Of a DNA stretch of 64,000 nt, positions 11,675 to 25,580 are shown one piece after another. Position numbers and translations under genes: made by a program. The stretch comes from Apis mellifera (Eukaryota; Arthropoda; Insecta; Hymenoptera; Apidae). The stretch is from the NCBI RefSeq assembly GCF_003254395.2, contig NC_037653.1:1116001-1180000 (forward strand), written 5' to 3'. The stretch's first letter is position 1. Every line of letters begins with the position of its first letter. The notes beneath the pieces were generated by a model that was not told the origin of the DNA, ran no database searches, and saw nothing but the letters and a program-made list of their open reading frames with translations.

Positions 11675-12890
11675 CAGAATTCGATCATTTCACGAAGAGG
11701 AGAAATTGGAATTATGGAAAAAAAGGCAACGAACTTAGCTGACCTAAGGAAAGACTGGTATTACGTAGTGCCATTTCAGTGCCAAATTTCTTCACGATAT
11801 TCATCATTTCCACATTCCTTCGTCAAGATGGATCAAAAATTCGATTCGAATCAGTGAAACATTGTCAACTGACAGTTGTTATACTGGTCTATGATATAAT
11901 GTTGATTTTATTAAAAACCAATAAATTCGAATATATTTATATATTTATTCGTTATTGTGAATTATATGACCGTTATGTTATATATATATCTATCTTCTTT
12001 TCATTTTCTGACAAAGAAACAAAATTTTTGAAATAAAAATAACAAATAAAAGAAACAAATAATTACTTCTAATAAAATAAACAATAATATAATAATGTAA
12101 AGTAAAAAAAAATGTTTGTAAATAAATTCTTATAAATTTATTATTTTCAAATAATTTATTTATAAGATATTTGATTTTTTTAATTTTTCGATCTTCGAGT
12201 AAGGATAGAAAATATAATAACTATTTAATTTAAAAAGTGCAAAAATTATAAATATATTAATAAAAAAAAAATAGAAAATTTTATGTACAAAAATTATTCC
12301 ATAGAAAAAGATCTTTATATTTTTTGTATTAAAATACTCATATATCAAATAATAATAATTTATCTTTCAAATACATTATTGTTCAAACAATATTATAAGA
12401 TAAAATAACAAAGTAAAATAAAAATTTTGTATACATATATTTCATATAAAACTCAATGTTGTATAGAAAAGTAAGTACAAATGTACAAAGAAAATGGCAC
12501 AAATGAAAAAAAAATCTGAAGTTTCATTTTTTTGTATCATCATTTTATCTAACAATAATAACAAATGCTTGAAGCGCGATTTTTTAAGGGATTTTTATGT
12601 TAAATAAATCAATGATAAATGAAACGTAATATATAATTATATATATATATATAGAGTATATTTTTTTATTTCATTGAACGTATATAAGAGCGAAATAAAA
12701 AATAGTAAATATTTTCCTTCTCCAATGAGATAAGATTAAGGGAATAGTAAGTGTACATATATATATATACAATATATGTATAGTTTACATCTCGCAGAGT
12801 ATCATGATTTCTCGAGATAACGAACTGCTCGAGAAGCGAAACAAAAGCAATACTTAGATAGATTATAAGAAAATCACGTGTGGATTATGA

Positions 12891-12950
12891 ATTCTAAGAT
12901 TGAACAATCAAAATAGACGTAACGAATGATCCAGTGAGTGAGAAATGAAA
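12891..12950 (+). repeat. Dispersed direct repeat, copy B
   Basis: Second copy of the element described at 11611-11674, 1.28 kb away in the same orientation, differing by one substitution (CAGTGAGC versus CAGTGAGT) and short indels. The sequence around the two copies is unrelated by eye. Confidence 0.85.
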
Positions 12951-13400
12951 TACATTTTAGTTTAAAATTTTCTTTTTTAATTTCGAGCATCACAATATAG
13001 AAGCACGGTAAAAGAAGGATAGTTATTTACGACGGTCTACTGTTCGGTAGAGTAAGACTAGGTTAGGTAAGGATAATGAAAGGATTCTTTTGAAACGATG
13101 TTTACTTTAACTCTCAATCTTTTTCCTCTTTTATTAATTATTATCCGGCAAAATGGGAACGAATGTTATGTCAAAATTAAATTTCGATTCCATCACTGTA
13201 TAAATGCTCGATTTTTCGGTTTCAATTTTTAAATGTAATTATCGAACTTTTATTCTAGTTTTATAACCAACAAGTTATATATTACGCGCATGCGCGTTGG
13301 AACGAAAATACAAACAAAAATTATTTTGAATTATTCAAACAAATCGGGAAAGGAGATTAGATAATATTTCACATGATAATATTTTTATAATCACGTTATA

Positions 13401-16400
13401 ATTTTATACCAATAGTATTGATAAATAATTGATAATAAATAATATAGTAACTAATGTAAATAAATATTAATTGTTATCTACAAATATGTGTATGTATTCT
13501 TATCCATAAGTATATATTATCCAGAGTATATATATTTGTAAAATAATAGATATGATTATAATACTTGAAAATTCAAAATTTTATGATATCTATCTAAAAA
13601 ATTGTTCTTTTTATTATATTAAAAATATGTTTTTTCGACAATCATCGCTGGATACGATAAGAATATAAGAATTTTTGTAAAAAATAATTACAGAAAGATA
13701 AAATCAAATATATATGATGGATCAAATACTGAAAATATATTTTTGTCAAATATTATTATTCTATTATATTTTCGTAATAAGACTTATACTTTAATCGTTA
13801 TAATTTGTGTATTATATTTATAATGGAATATTCCATTTATCTAAACTTTATTTATGCACACTAATGTCGACAGAATGTCCAATTTACCGAATTCATTGTT
13901 GAGCTTTTATTATCATGCGAACTAATTGCTTGCATAGCATACTGCTTTATTCGAATTCATGACATTCGTAAAAACAATTTAATATAATTTAATAGAACGA
14001 TTTAATTAAGTCGAGTATCTCAGTTTTTTAAATTTTTTTAAATAATTAAAAAAAAAGAACAATATTTATTATTAGTATTCAAATAAGTGAATATAAATCC
14101 AGTTATGTAAACACTATCTCGTATACGAACCAAGTGTCAACAACGATAGTGAACGGAAAAGTTAGTGGACTTCTATTATCCGAATGATCCAATTATCCGA
14201 ATCATCTTGTTCTTAGGTTCGGATAAATGGAACTTTCTCATTGTACGTTTCTTTATGTAAAATTGATGTGACAAAGAATGTGTTATGAACACATAACCTA
14301 TAAAATGAGACAAATAATTAGATAAATTAAGAAAAAAGTAAAACAAATTTTTTTCTATTTTCCAGACACAAATAATAGGAAGGTAAATTGACTGACTTTT
14401 TATTATAATTCGCTTTATTATGGATATCATTTTTAATGATTAATGTACAAGTATTATTATATAATAATATTTTTTGTTAAATTTTATTTTGAATATGTGT
14501 TTAATAACACTTAATATGTTAATAACGCTTAAAATTTAGTTTTTTAAATTTCATAAGTAATTTTAAAGTTTATATCTATATACTAATAATTTTCTATAAA
14601 CGTAAAAAGATAAAAACAATACTTAAAATTATAAAAACATTTATGAGAACTCTTATGGAAAAACTCTAAATGGAAAAAATATTAATTGTGAAATATTAGC
14701 TGTGAATAAAATTTTAATGGATATTAAAATTAATAAAATCATTTTTAAAAACACATAAATATATCAATGAAAAGAAAATTTAATTATTTTTTATCATTAT
14801 TGCTGAAATATTAAAAAACATTATTGGTATTTAATTATTTTTTTAATGCAATACAAAATAAATACATAAAATTTAATAATAATTAGTGACAAATTAAATA
14901 TAATGGAATGTTTATTTAAAAAAATTGTTATTTAAAAATATTTTTTATAATTTAATTGTTGAAAAATCACGTTTGTGAATTTGGAGGAAAAAATTGGCCG
15001 CTAAAAAAGACATAAAATTTATCTTTGCTATTCATAAATTATGTTAGACACATATCTAACAACTTCCTTTAATGGCATCGTAAACAAGTCATAGAATAGC
15101 AATTATCGAGTGATTAGTTGCTTAGACGCCTAGATCTTCTTGACTTTTTGAAATCCTTTCTTTGCTGGGTTTACCTTTTATACAATGGGATGCTATTGAA
15201 GAAGTTTCCATTATTGTAATCTTGATAATCTTTTAGTCAATTGAAAATACTGAAAAGATTATGGTTGCCATAACCTTGTGAAAATATCTATATACAAAAT
15301 CATATAATGAGCACCATTATTAAGATTATACATGTGCGCACTATAGTATGTGAAATGAAACAAATATTGAATCTTTATATACATGTGTAAGAAAAATCAA
15401 GATTAAATAAAAAAGATAAAATTTTATAATTTTAATATGAATAAAATAAAAAACATTTAGATTGGAAAATGAAAAAGAAATTTTTTATTGAATAATAATT
15501 CTTTTTATTTTATTTTTCTAAGAGAATGTATAAAAAAATTATTTTATAAAATAATTTTATTTTTTGTAATTAATTATTATGTAAAATAAAATAATAAAGT
15601 GATATTTAATTAATTTTATTATTGTATAATTTAATAATATATGTATAAATATCATATAAAATTAATTTAAAAAATAACGATGAGAATTCTTTTTTTTTTA
15701 AAGAAATTATTTTCTTTTAAATTGTTTTATTCATTAGTCATCTTTATCTGATTATTATAAATATTAAGCATAATATTTATTAAATTGTAATATTAATTCA
15801 TACTAAGTCTATTTACATGATATAATATGTATATATATAATACATAATTTATAATAATAATTGAATAATTTAATTATTTTTTTACTTATTTAATAAGATA
15901 TTTATTTATTTAAAACTATTAATTTTACTATATTTATAAAATATTTATTTTTCTTTTAATTAAAATATTATTTAATATATTAATTTTTTATTTATTGTAA
16001 TTTATTTTGAATATAGAAATATAGATAAAACCATCGTTGCTATCCTGAATATTTTTACATAAATCATCTTTCATAAATCTATTCTTAACAGATTATATCC
16101 AATTTTCTTTTGATTTTGAACATATACAAATATAGGATCTATAATTTATTTAGGTACAAAATATAATTCATTATTATTTTTTTTGTTTCATGTTTTTTCT
16201 TTTTTATTTGTATAGTTTTAAAAAATTTTCTTTCTTGCTAATTGTTTCTTTTCGAGTATCTCTTTATAAATAAATGAAGTATGAACAACAGTTTTGTTTC
16301 TTTTATTTTATTTATTTTATTTATTTTATTCTTGGCAAACAAGCTTCAACAATTTAAATGAAACTTAAATGATTTGCTTTCGTTGTCCTTGGAATTTATT

Positions 16401-19320
16401 ATGTTTCAAAAATTTTATATTCTTCGAAGGAAAATTGGATATTATACGATTGTATTTGTTTCAATGATTCGTCTCAAATTCAATTTTTAAAATTTTCAAT
16501 TGCAGATCATCTCTTTATGATTATTAATTATGTAATTTCTGTCCTTTCTGAGATTGAGAAATACCGATATGTGTCCATAAATAATGGATATATTCAAAAT
16601 ATAAATGACATACTTGTCTGTAACTATTTTTTTAAGTCTTTTATATATATATAAAAGACTGAAAAAATTTATCATTTTTAAACATTCTATTAATATTTTC
16701 AAACATTCTAAATTGAAATTAGAATAAAATTAAGTAGAATAGAATTAAAATTAATAGGTTAAAGAATCATTTGTTTGAATAATTATAAATAAAATAGAAT
16801 ATTTTTCAAAAGAGACGATTATTCTAGAAGTGAGAATTAAATATAGTAAGTAAAATTTCTGTATTTGCAGAGATAAAATATATATAGATATAGATATATA
16901 TAACTTATTATGCTTAAGTATAAGTTAATACAAATCGATTTAAATTAAATCGATTCTAATTTCTAATATTAAAAATATAATTATAAAGTTAAATATATCT
17001 GTATTAATATTCTTATTTTATTTATTAATAACTTTTTAAGAAATAATAAATAATAATTAAAATCTCTAGAATATGATTCATGTTGTATAGAATCTCTAGA
17101 ATATGATTCAAGAGATAATATATATTAAGATCATTGGTCTGGGTTTTATTTTTTTAATATACACATAATTATTATGTAATAAATATAAATCAATCAAACT
17201 ATTTGAAATTCATTTAATTTTTCATTTAATTTTCCAGAATCTCAAGCAGTATAATTATTTTTTAAATCTTAATATATATTGACCATTATGAATTTTCATT
17301 TGTAAATTTTTTTTTTTCAAAAACGTACTCAATTATCATTATAAAGATAAGGAACATTCCAATGATACATGGTCAAAATCAAATTCTAAATTCTTATCTT
17401 TTTTTTTTTAATTTGAATTTCTTGTAATTTATTTTTAAAAATTAATAATAAAATTAAAAATATATTAATAATTACTTCAAAAAAATTATTCAATATTTTT
17501 TCAATTAATTCTTTATTCCGTGTAATCTAAACATGTCTAAAATATTTTTTAATATATTTTAATAAAATTAGTAAAATTATCTCTTTATTTGCTTCATTAC
17601 AAAATGAATTATAGTGAAATATATTATGTTTTGTTATATTAAATTAGATGAAAGAAAGAATTTTTCTTTTTTTTTATAAAATTTTATTTCAATATTATTA
17701 ATATAATTATTAATATAACAATTTTCAAAATATTAGGCCAAAAATATAGTCAATTTTTGAATTATTGTAATAAATAGATTATTATAATAAAATTTGTGAA
17801 AAAAAATCATAACTCAAAAATCTTATATCGAGATTTTCATAAATGCAATTTTCAGATTTATAATGATTTGGATTCCGAAAAACATTTTCTTAATAAAAAC
17901 TGAAATTGTTTCAACATTAATAACTCTTAAGAAAAGAATCATTTTTCATTTTTTGATGTAATGTAGAAATAAAAAATAAAATAATTTCCTAATGTAGAAA
18001 TATTTTTACATTAAAAATTCAATTTAGGAACATAAAACTAGAGGATTTATCTTTTAAAATATAATAATTATTATATGACTTTTTTTCACTATATTATATT
18101 ATACATTATATTTTATTAGTATAATAATTAACAATATTTTTGGCCAATATATGCAATTTTGCAAGTATTACATATAATCCAAAAAAAAAAAAAAATACTT
18201 ATATGACTCAGTCCACTTATATAAACATACATTCTTATTATTTAAACGGAAAATGACAAATTAGCAAAGGAAATCAACAGACTTCTATTATGTGAACGAC
18301 CTAGTTATATGTTTGGCTTCCAACAGGTTCATAAATGTAAGTATATAATAAGACAAATAATCAGTAATATTTTTTCTATTAAAATATATATAAATTCAAT
18401 ATAAATTGAGATAATTTTATTAATAATCTTATTAAAAATAATTTTTTTAAAATCAATATTATTTAAAATAATTCAATTATTAATAAAATTATTTTGATTT
18501 ATTTTGAACATTTCTATGAGAAGGATTTTAAGAATCTATTAATATTATTCTTATGAAGATGAAAAGAAAATTATAAAAAGTTCAAAAATTTTCTTTATTA
18601 TATAATTATTTTTTTTGTGGCATTTTTGAAATTGTTTACTTCCTCTTTATATTTTTTTTGTACCTAAAACAAGTACTGAAGTACTGATAATGAATAATAA
18701 GGAATATTGTTACATTGAATTTTGAACTAGCTTTTTCTACATGTTTATATACAAAACAATGTATGTATGTATGTAATTAAGTCTAAAATATATTAATTTC
18801 AAAGATAATATCTCAAAAACAAAAATTTGAATTGAATAATGAATTTGAATAATGAATTATTTAAAATACATTATTATTATTATTTTTCAAATAATATAAA
18901 AAAATTTTAAATTAGGCAATTTTTTTAATTGAAGTACAATTATTCTTAAATATTGTTTAATTTGAATTAATTCAAATAAAATAATTGCATACAAAATTAC
19001 AGTGAAATTAATTAATTGTCAATAATTAAAATTATTTATTACTTTATTTAAGTGAATCAATTCAAAAAAATATTATTTGAAAATTATTTATTATTATTTA
19101 TAAAAAAAAATTATTAAAAGTATTTAAAACTTGTTACTTGTATTTTATTTTAAAATCTAATATTTATCATAAATTATTTACATAAGATGAGAACATGTTC
19201 ATTAACGTATCCTTGTATTTTAATATTTTAATATCTCATGTATATTTCAATACCAATATCCGTATATTTTAACAGTTTTTTATCTGTATTTTAAAAAAGT
19301 AAGCAGATTTTATAATAAGA
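13401..19320. other. Very AT-rich desert, nothing recognised
   Basis: Almost pure A/T with long homopolymer and TA runs. Short open frames on either strand are rich in Ile, Asn, Lys, Tyr and Phe, as expected from composition, and have no splice context. One exact 20-bp direct repeat at 17061-17110 is listed separately. Confidence 0.7.
17061..17110 (+). repeat. 20-bp direct repeat with 10-bp spacer
   Basis: AATCTCTAGAATATGATTCA occurs at 17061-17080 and again, identical, at 17091-17110. Confidence 0.95.
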
Positions 19321-20090
19321 ATATATTAAATTCATGTTTGAACGTGTACACGAAAGATATATTTAACACCATAATTTCAAACCGGAATCTATGATATCAG
19401 TTGAATCTTCCTTGCGTTTCAAGGTCATTATTCTTTCTTCGCTGGCGTAAAGCTAGTGTAAAAAGCATATTGCGTCGTAACAAGCTAATTCTTGTGGCTT
19501 CGGTTCCTCATCTGTTTCTTTTTTTTTTTATTATTATTATTATACTATTGACATTTTTTTTAAAAAATTTTCCCTATTCGCCACACAATATTTAAATTTT
19601 GCCCTACTTCAATTCAATCCTAATCTTATATAAAAACTGTTACATAAACAATTGTTCATATAATAACAGACATGTAATTCTGAATGACAGATATTAACGA
19701 TATTCATTTTTGGTTAGGTTAGTTAGGTTTGAAAATCGTGAAACACTTGAAAGAATTGGCTGGGTAGGTAAACATATATATCAACTAGTTGAAAAGAACA
19801 TTCAACGATGCAAAATAATTATGTATCTATCTTTCAGACGGTCAAACGACTTGCAACGAGAGCACCAGTTAACATAAACGATATTTATAACGATACGTTA
19901 AATGCGGGATCCGTGCCAGACGCGTAAAAGCGATTTGGATCGAGTTTTACTCTCGAAAACTACAATTTCCTATCGAATACAATTTCGAAAATTTGACCAC
20001 GGCCTGATACGTAATATTTCATACGATTGTTTTATGCAACTTTGTATTACAAATATAATTCTTATTGAAAAAATGTTTTTATAAAATATA
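19321..20090. other. GC-richer island in the desert
   Basis: Two patches, about 19.34-19.52 and 19.80-20.02 kb, stand above the AT background, with a TTAGG-like motif between them. A 60-residue frame from ATG 19902 has no recognisable domain and no clear splice sites. Conserved non-coding DNA or an exon of a non-coding RNA are the main possibilities. Confidence 0.35.
19712..19728 (+). repeat. Short TTAGG-like motif
   Basis: GGTTAGGTTAGTTAGG resembles the insect telomere repeat TTAGG. Similar short runs occur at about 13054-13067 (plus) and 50200-50210 (as CCTAACCTAA). These are too short to be interstitial telomere arrays. Confidence 0.5.
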
Positions 20091-23000
20091 TAAAGTGAAA
20101 GATGAAAGGAAAGCGATTGTCACTTATTACATATAGAATATATAAAGATATATGACAAGCTATTTTTTTTAAATTATTGTAAATGCTGATATATTTTTTT
20201 AAATTAAATTATTTTTTAAACGCGTGGATTTTTGAAACATATATGGATTAATATTTAATACAGATTAATAATAATATTTCAAACAAAAAAATAAAAATAA
20301 AAATTTTTTAATTTTTTGAATCTCGAAACTTTTTGTTATTTTTATAATTTGGAATAAAAAGTAATTTGCATAAAAATTAAACTTTTCACAAGTTAAGAAT
20401 ATAACTGTTATTACTATTTACTGATTACGAGTTTAATTTAATGAATTTCTAAAATCCAAATTTATTAAAATTTTAATTCTTGATAAAATATAAAATATAA
20501 TAAATAATAAAGATATTTCTTAGAAAAAAAAGAAACAAAAACATTTTAGAGTTTCAAAAGATTACACAAAATTTCAAATTTCAATTTTGATAAATTAAAA
20601 AATCATTTAGATTTATAATAAAAATATTTATATAAAACTATTTGTTTAAGATATATTTAATTTAAAATAATAGTTTATTTTTATAATAATTTCTATAATT
20701 ATATTTGTTTATATTTTAACATTCATGTTTGCAATTCATAAAGATTAATTATATTTTAACTACTTATGTTTATTTATTAATTAAAAAATATTTAGAGAAG
20801 TTTATTTTTAAATAAATATTTTTTTATCTACTTTTTTAATAATAATTATATAAAATCACATTTGATAATTTAAAAAAACAACACAAATTCAGATATATAA
20901 ATTTTATTTTGAACAATTATTTCTAAAATATAATGTAAAAATTATTATTTTATTTTAAATAAATATTTTCCATTCATGTATTATAAATGAATCTTGAAAT
21001 ATTTTATTATAAAGAACTATTTTAAAAATAATTTTCAATATTTTAAAATACATAAAAGAACAAAAAAATTTAACATATCTAGTTCAAAAATTTTTAGAAT
21101 TTTCCTTAAAATCTAAGAATTTCTCTATATTTTTCCATATTTTTAGATTGAATTTTATATAATTTTATATAATTTTTCATTATTTAAATAATTGTAATTA
21201 AATTTAATAATATATAAATACTTGAAATATTTTTTTTGAAATTTTTTTTTGAAGCTTAGAAAATTATTAACGAAGAATACAAACAAAAAATTTTTTAAAG
21301 ATATATTTGCGAATGTTATATTTATATTTGTAATAAACATTTTATTATAAAATACTATTTTAGAAATTATTTTATCAAATATACAAAGTAATAGATTGTG
21401 TTATACCTAATGATTATATTTTTGCGAAAAAATGACTAAAGACAAAAAAATTTTTTTTGCATGTTTATCTTTATGTAGATTATTTTTGCAGAAACTATGC
21501 GGAATAAAAGAAAATGTTGTCAGGTTTGATAACATTTACAAGCTATTTGAATAACAACAAATTAATATGCCGTTCTATTATATGAAATTTTTTAGGTCTC
21601 AAGGAAAACCGCACTAAGAATTTGTTACACCCTAGATGATTAACCTCTATAAACCGTTTGATTTAAAAAGAAAGGTATGTCGATATGTGCAAATCTGCAA
21701 TAACTCCAAAGAAAACAAATTACCATATTTTATATCATTCATTTCTGTATATTTGTTTACAGCAATATTATTGAATTGATTGTTTTTCAATATTAAAGTA
21801 TTGATTGCAATAAATAATTTTAAATAATAATAAATTTACAGTATAAATTTTATCCATATCGCCTTAAGCGTGATAATGGATAAATTATTATAAAAATATT
21901 TAGACAAAATAGTTTACATTGTAATAAATCATTGTATTTTTAATTAATACTACTTTTACGATGTTAAATTATTATTTTTATCACTTGTACAAAGTATTTT
22001 GTGCAATAAAAAATTTTTAATATTTTTATCAATTAAAATAAATGTTCTCTTTTTCATACAAAATTAAAAAATAATTCATTCAACAACATCATAAACAAAT
22101 ACATTTATAGAGCAATAAACTGTCGCATACCGTAATAAATATGAATATTAATGTGATCATTGTAATAACAACAATATGCGTCTAACGTAAAATATCTTGG
22201 TTACGTTGTTACTCTAGTATAACGGTATCTGTTCTTGGTATCTATTCCATTCTAGTCAAGGTAACGCCACATTATTGGCACCGAGCATTCGTGCTAAACG
22301 TGTACCAAACATTTTACCTGGTTCGTTTGAAATTAATGGAGAACATTATATTTTCAGTTCCAATTCTTTTTAGGATTTATGTGAAAAACAATCGAAATCT
22401 AATTACCAAATGTTGATAAGAAAAAATTGTGGCTTGTTCGAAAATATTTAAAATACCATAAAATCAATAATGAAAAACGATCAAAATAGATCAACCAACC
22501 AATATTAACAGCAAGCGCGACTAAACTACTGTTGTTCATCTACATATGATCGAACAGGCATTTGCATAGTTATTTTCTGACTCTAGTATGGATAAACAAA
22601 CGTGCTATGCGAACGATAGAAGACCTTTATATTATATAGGCGTGTAAACACGCAAGTGAGACGCAAATAAAATGTAAACATAGAATTCACTTAGGCACAA
22701 ATAACGTCAGTGTTGATTTAAGTTTCAAACGAAGTTGAAATTTAAAAATCGCACACTTTTCCAGTTATTATTAGTATCTGTGTGATACTAATAGCGTGCC
22801 TGATAGCCTTTAAACAAAGTATGAAAAAAGGAAATGATTTATGTGACGTAGATGGATTTCGTATTATGATGAGTGAAGTATTTAAGACGAAAAATAATAT
22901 CAACTTGTTATATGGTAGATATTATTTTTTTTTCGATAATAGTATCGATCCGATATCCAAAGGATTGAGACCATGACCTAATTAATTCTTTACTGTCGGA

Positions 23001-24080
23001 CGCCAAGTCTTGCGAGACCGATGTGTCTATTATTACATATTTTTCATTTTAAAAAATGGAAACATTTTTTAGAGTGAATAAAATAAATAATATTCTCATG
23101 TGAAAAAATTTTTTTATAATTTTTATTTTATATTTTATAAGCCAAAAATGATATTGCCCGTTTTTTAAAAATTAATTAATAATTACATATATATATATAT
23201 ATATTGATAAATTATTCATAAATTATATTACATTATATAGAAAATTATATTATAATTTTTTAATTGTTAAATTATTATTAAATTATATTATATAGAAAAC
23301 ATTTTTTAATATAGTGTATATTATATCAAGAATGACTACATATATATATATATATATATATACTCAAAAATTTTGAAAATGTCATTAGTATAATAAATAG
23401 ACTATGCAAATTATAAATTGAAAATAAATACTAAAGTTATAATATAAATAATTAGTACAAACATAAACTTTGAATATAAATTATATTTAAAAACAAACAA
23501 TTTTTTATCTAATTACTTAATCTGATTAATATTAATTATTATTATATTTTTATATTTATATAAATATTCAAATATTTTTTCACAAATTATATATTTATAA
23601 TATTATTCAAATTTTATACGTATAATCTTGATCATTTCCTTAAAATAATATTTTAAAAAATTTTATAAATAATTATAATAACGCATAATATTATTATAAC
23701 AATTACATTATTATATAAGTATATTATAATATAATATAACAATTACATTTTCTTCAATTTTTCTATTGCTTTTACTATATTTACCGATATTGTTTTTAAA
23801 GTTGGCTTTATGAATTATTGCGTTATTTATATTATTGATAATGAGTAATTTCCTGAATAAATTAATTATAAAGTAACTTTCTATTTTATATTGCAGAATT
23901 ATGAATTCGACTCTAATTATTCTAGATCTTATTTTGATTATATAGTTTCGTTACATATAGTAATGTGTCTTATAAAACATAATAAAATCTTATATATATA
24001 TATATAAAATTCGAATGATTGAATGTACTGGAATCATAAAAGTATTAACACCTCCTCTATATATATATATATATATCGGT
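20091..24080. other. AT-rich desert with one weak island
   Basis: No gene is supported. Around 22.13-22.98 kb GC content rises modestly and a short frame (22782-22976 plus, non-ATG start) is present without homology I can recognise. The remainder is AT-rich, with (TA)n runs near 23190 and 23340. Confidence 0.6.
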
Positions 24081-24172
24081 CAATCGATCACGCGCACAAT
24101 CTTGCGAATGAATCAAAAAGCTGGCTGACGCAACGGGATCGTGTTCGAAAGGTTTCGGAACTATAACCTCAG

Positions 24173-24213
24173 TCGAGTATATAACCAGCTTAACAAGCTA
24201 TACGTATACTCGA
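24173..24213. repeat. Nested perfect inverted repeat (hairpin-like)
   Basis: TCGAGTATA (24173-24181) pairs perfectly with TATACTCGA (24205-24213). Inside, after symmetrical 5-nt spacers, AGCTT pairs with AAGCT across a 3-nt loop. The result is a 9-bp stem, a 5/5 internal loop and a 5-bp stem. It sits in a short GC-richer island (about 24085-24235) in AT-rich DNA. Confidence 0.6.
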
Positions 24214-25310
24214 CCCTGTGTAATAATTTGTCGCGCATATGTAACATACTTACAATATTCTTAAAGCAACATTTTTCTTCGTTCAAACTAATTCACATTA
24301 ATTAATTTGAATGCAAGTATAGAAATAAAAATTCTACCTAAAACTTCATTATTTAACATAACCTTAATTTAGTGAGTATAATTAATAATATTTTATAAGA
24401 TGATAACCTCAAAATTTTTTCAATCAATCGCATTACTTTCAATTTTAAATATTTCAGTTTTGATACAACTCTTCTCATTTGAAATCGAAATTTATTTCTT
24501 TTGAAGAAGAATGTATAGAAAGTAAAATAACTGAATTCCGATCATACATATACTATATATATATATATATGTATATATGTGAACTCCAATAAATATTAAT
24601 ATAAATATTATTATTTATATATATAAAATTTTAGTACAATTTTAAGTGTATTTTTAATAATTCAAATTATTTGAGGTTTTATTTTATCTATACATTATTG
24701 CCCAAATATTAATATTACATTTTGATCAATCACTGATATAAAATATATAAATTTAAAATAGATAATTATTTCGATTAATATAAACAGAGCTTCATTTTAT
24801 TTTTTAGTAATATACATATTTTATATTATATATTACATATATTATATATTTTATATTAGGCATAATATATTTTATCATTTAAATTAAATAAAAGTAAAGT
24901 AAGAAATTGGAATTATTGATATCTATATCAGCTTTTATAGATTGTTCTTTCATGAAGTCAATATCATATTGAGAAGCAACAGTTATTACTAATTTATTAT
25001 CTGCTATTAACAAACACATATTTCTATTTCTTTTATGAACAAACTAATAATAATTTGCATAATTTTAGTTTTAATGTATATACAAGAATATATATTAATA
25101 TATACAAAAAATCTAATTAGAAATCAAATTATATTATTAGATATTCAAACGATTTTAAAATACAATTGAAGATTGTATTTCCATTGTTTTATCGATACAA
25201 ATAATATAATATAAAATTAAAGAAAAAAATTTTAATCGTTTATTGAACAAGAATTTGAAAGAAAACGAAACGAAAAGGATATGTGTATGAGAAATCAATA
25301 GGATATTAAT

Positions 25311-25580
25311 AACGTGGCTTCATCGAGGTGGATTTCACTGAGAGGTTATTGGCTCGTCGGTAGAAAGATTACGTTGTTGACATATTAACAAGCTGGGCTA
25401 TGCCGCTGTTGGTATCCATGCGATCTTATGTCTTCAATATGAAACGAATGCATGCTTTCCGAATTTATTGCATCATTTGTAAATTACACTGACGTGGTGC
25501 GACTATGATGACGTGGCTACATTTACCGCGTGACCGTGACCATTTGAAGTCAAAGTCATTTCGATCCAAAGGGAACGATT
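25311..25580. promoter_or_regulatory. Candidate cis-regulatory island
   Basis: A GC-richer patch with three ACGTGGY motifs (25312, 25492 and 25511), two of them within TGACGTGG, the ATF6/XBP1 or CRE-like core. Next to them are tandem nuclear-receptor-like half sites: TGACC twice on the plus strand (about 25531-25541) and AAGTCAAAGTCA (about 25547-25558). There is no open frame of note. It lies 2.6 kb upstream of NOA1; the target gene is unknown. Confidence 0.35.

Larger units (their letters stand above)
8818..12880. promoter_or_regulatory. Cluster of six CACGTG E-boxes
   Basis: Exact CACGTG occurs at 8818, 9074, 9511, 10728, 11109 and 12875 (first bases). The first and third share the longer TCACGTGATG. 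In DNA this AT-rich fewer than one such GC-heavy hexamer would be expected in 4 kb, so the density is notable. CACGTG is bound by CLK/CYC, MYC/MAX, USF and MITF-type factors; which one, if any, acts here is unknown. Confidence 0.4.
8101..13400. other. Gene desert, left part: AT-rich DNA with GC-richer regulatory-like islands
   Basis: No exon can be supported. Islands of higher GC occur around 8.4-9.1, 9.5-9.9, 10.0-10.2, 10.65-11.15 and 11.37-11.57 kb. They contain several palindromic transcription-factor-like motifs listed separately, and no long open frame. The simplest reading is a field of enhancers or alternative leader exons for the MNK-like gene. Confidence 0.5.

Noticed and set aside
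19712..19728. Interstitial telomere array
   Set aside because: Only about three imperfect TTAGG-like units are present, too short to be a telomeric remnant; such motifs are scattered elsewhere in the window.
22782..22976. 64-residue plus frame in the desert
   Set aside because: It has a non-ATG start, no splice context and no recognisable motif; only a modest GC rise supports it.
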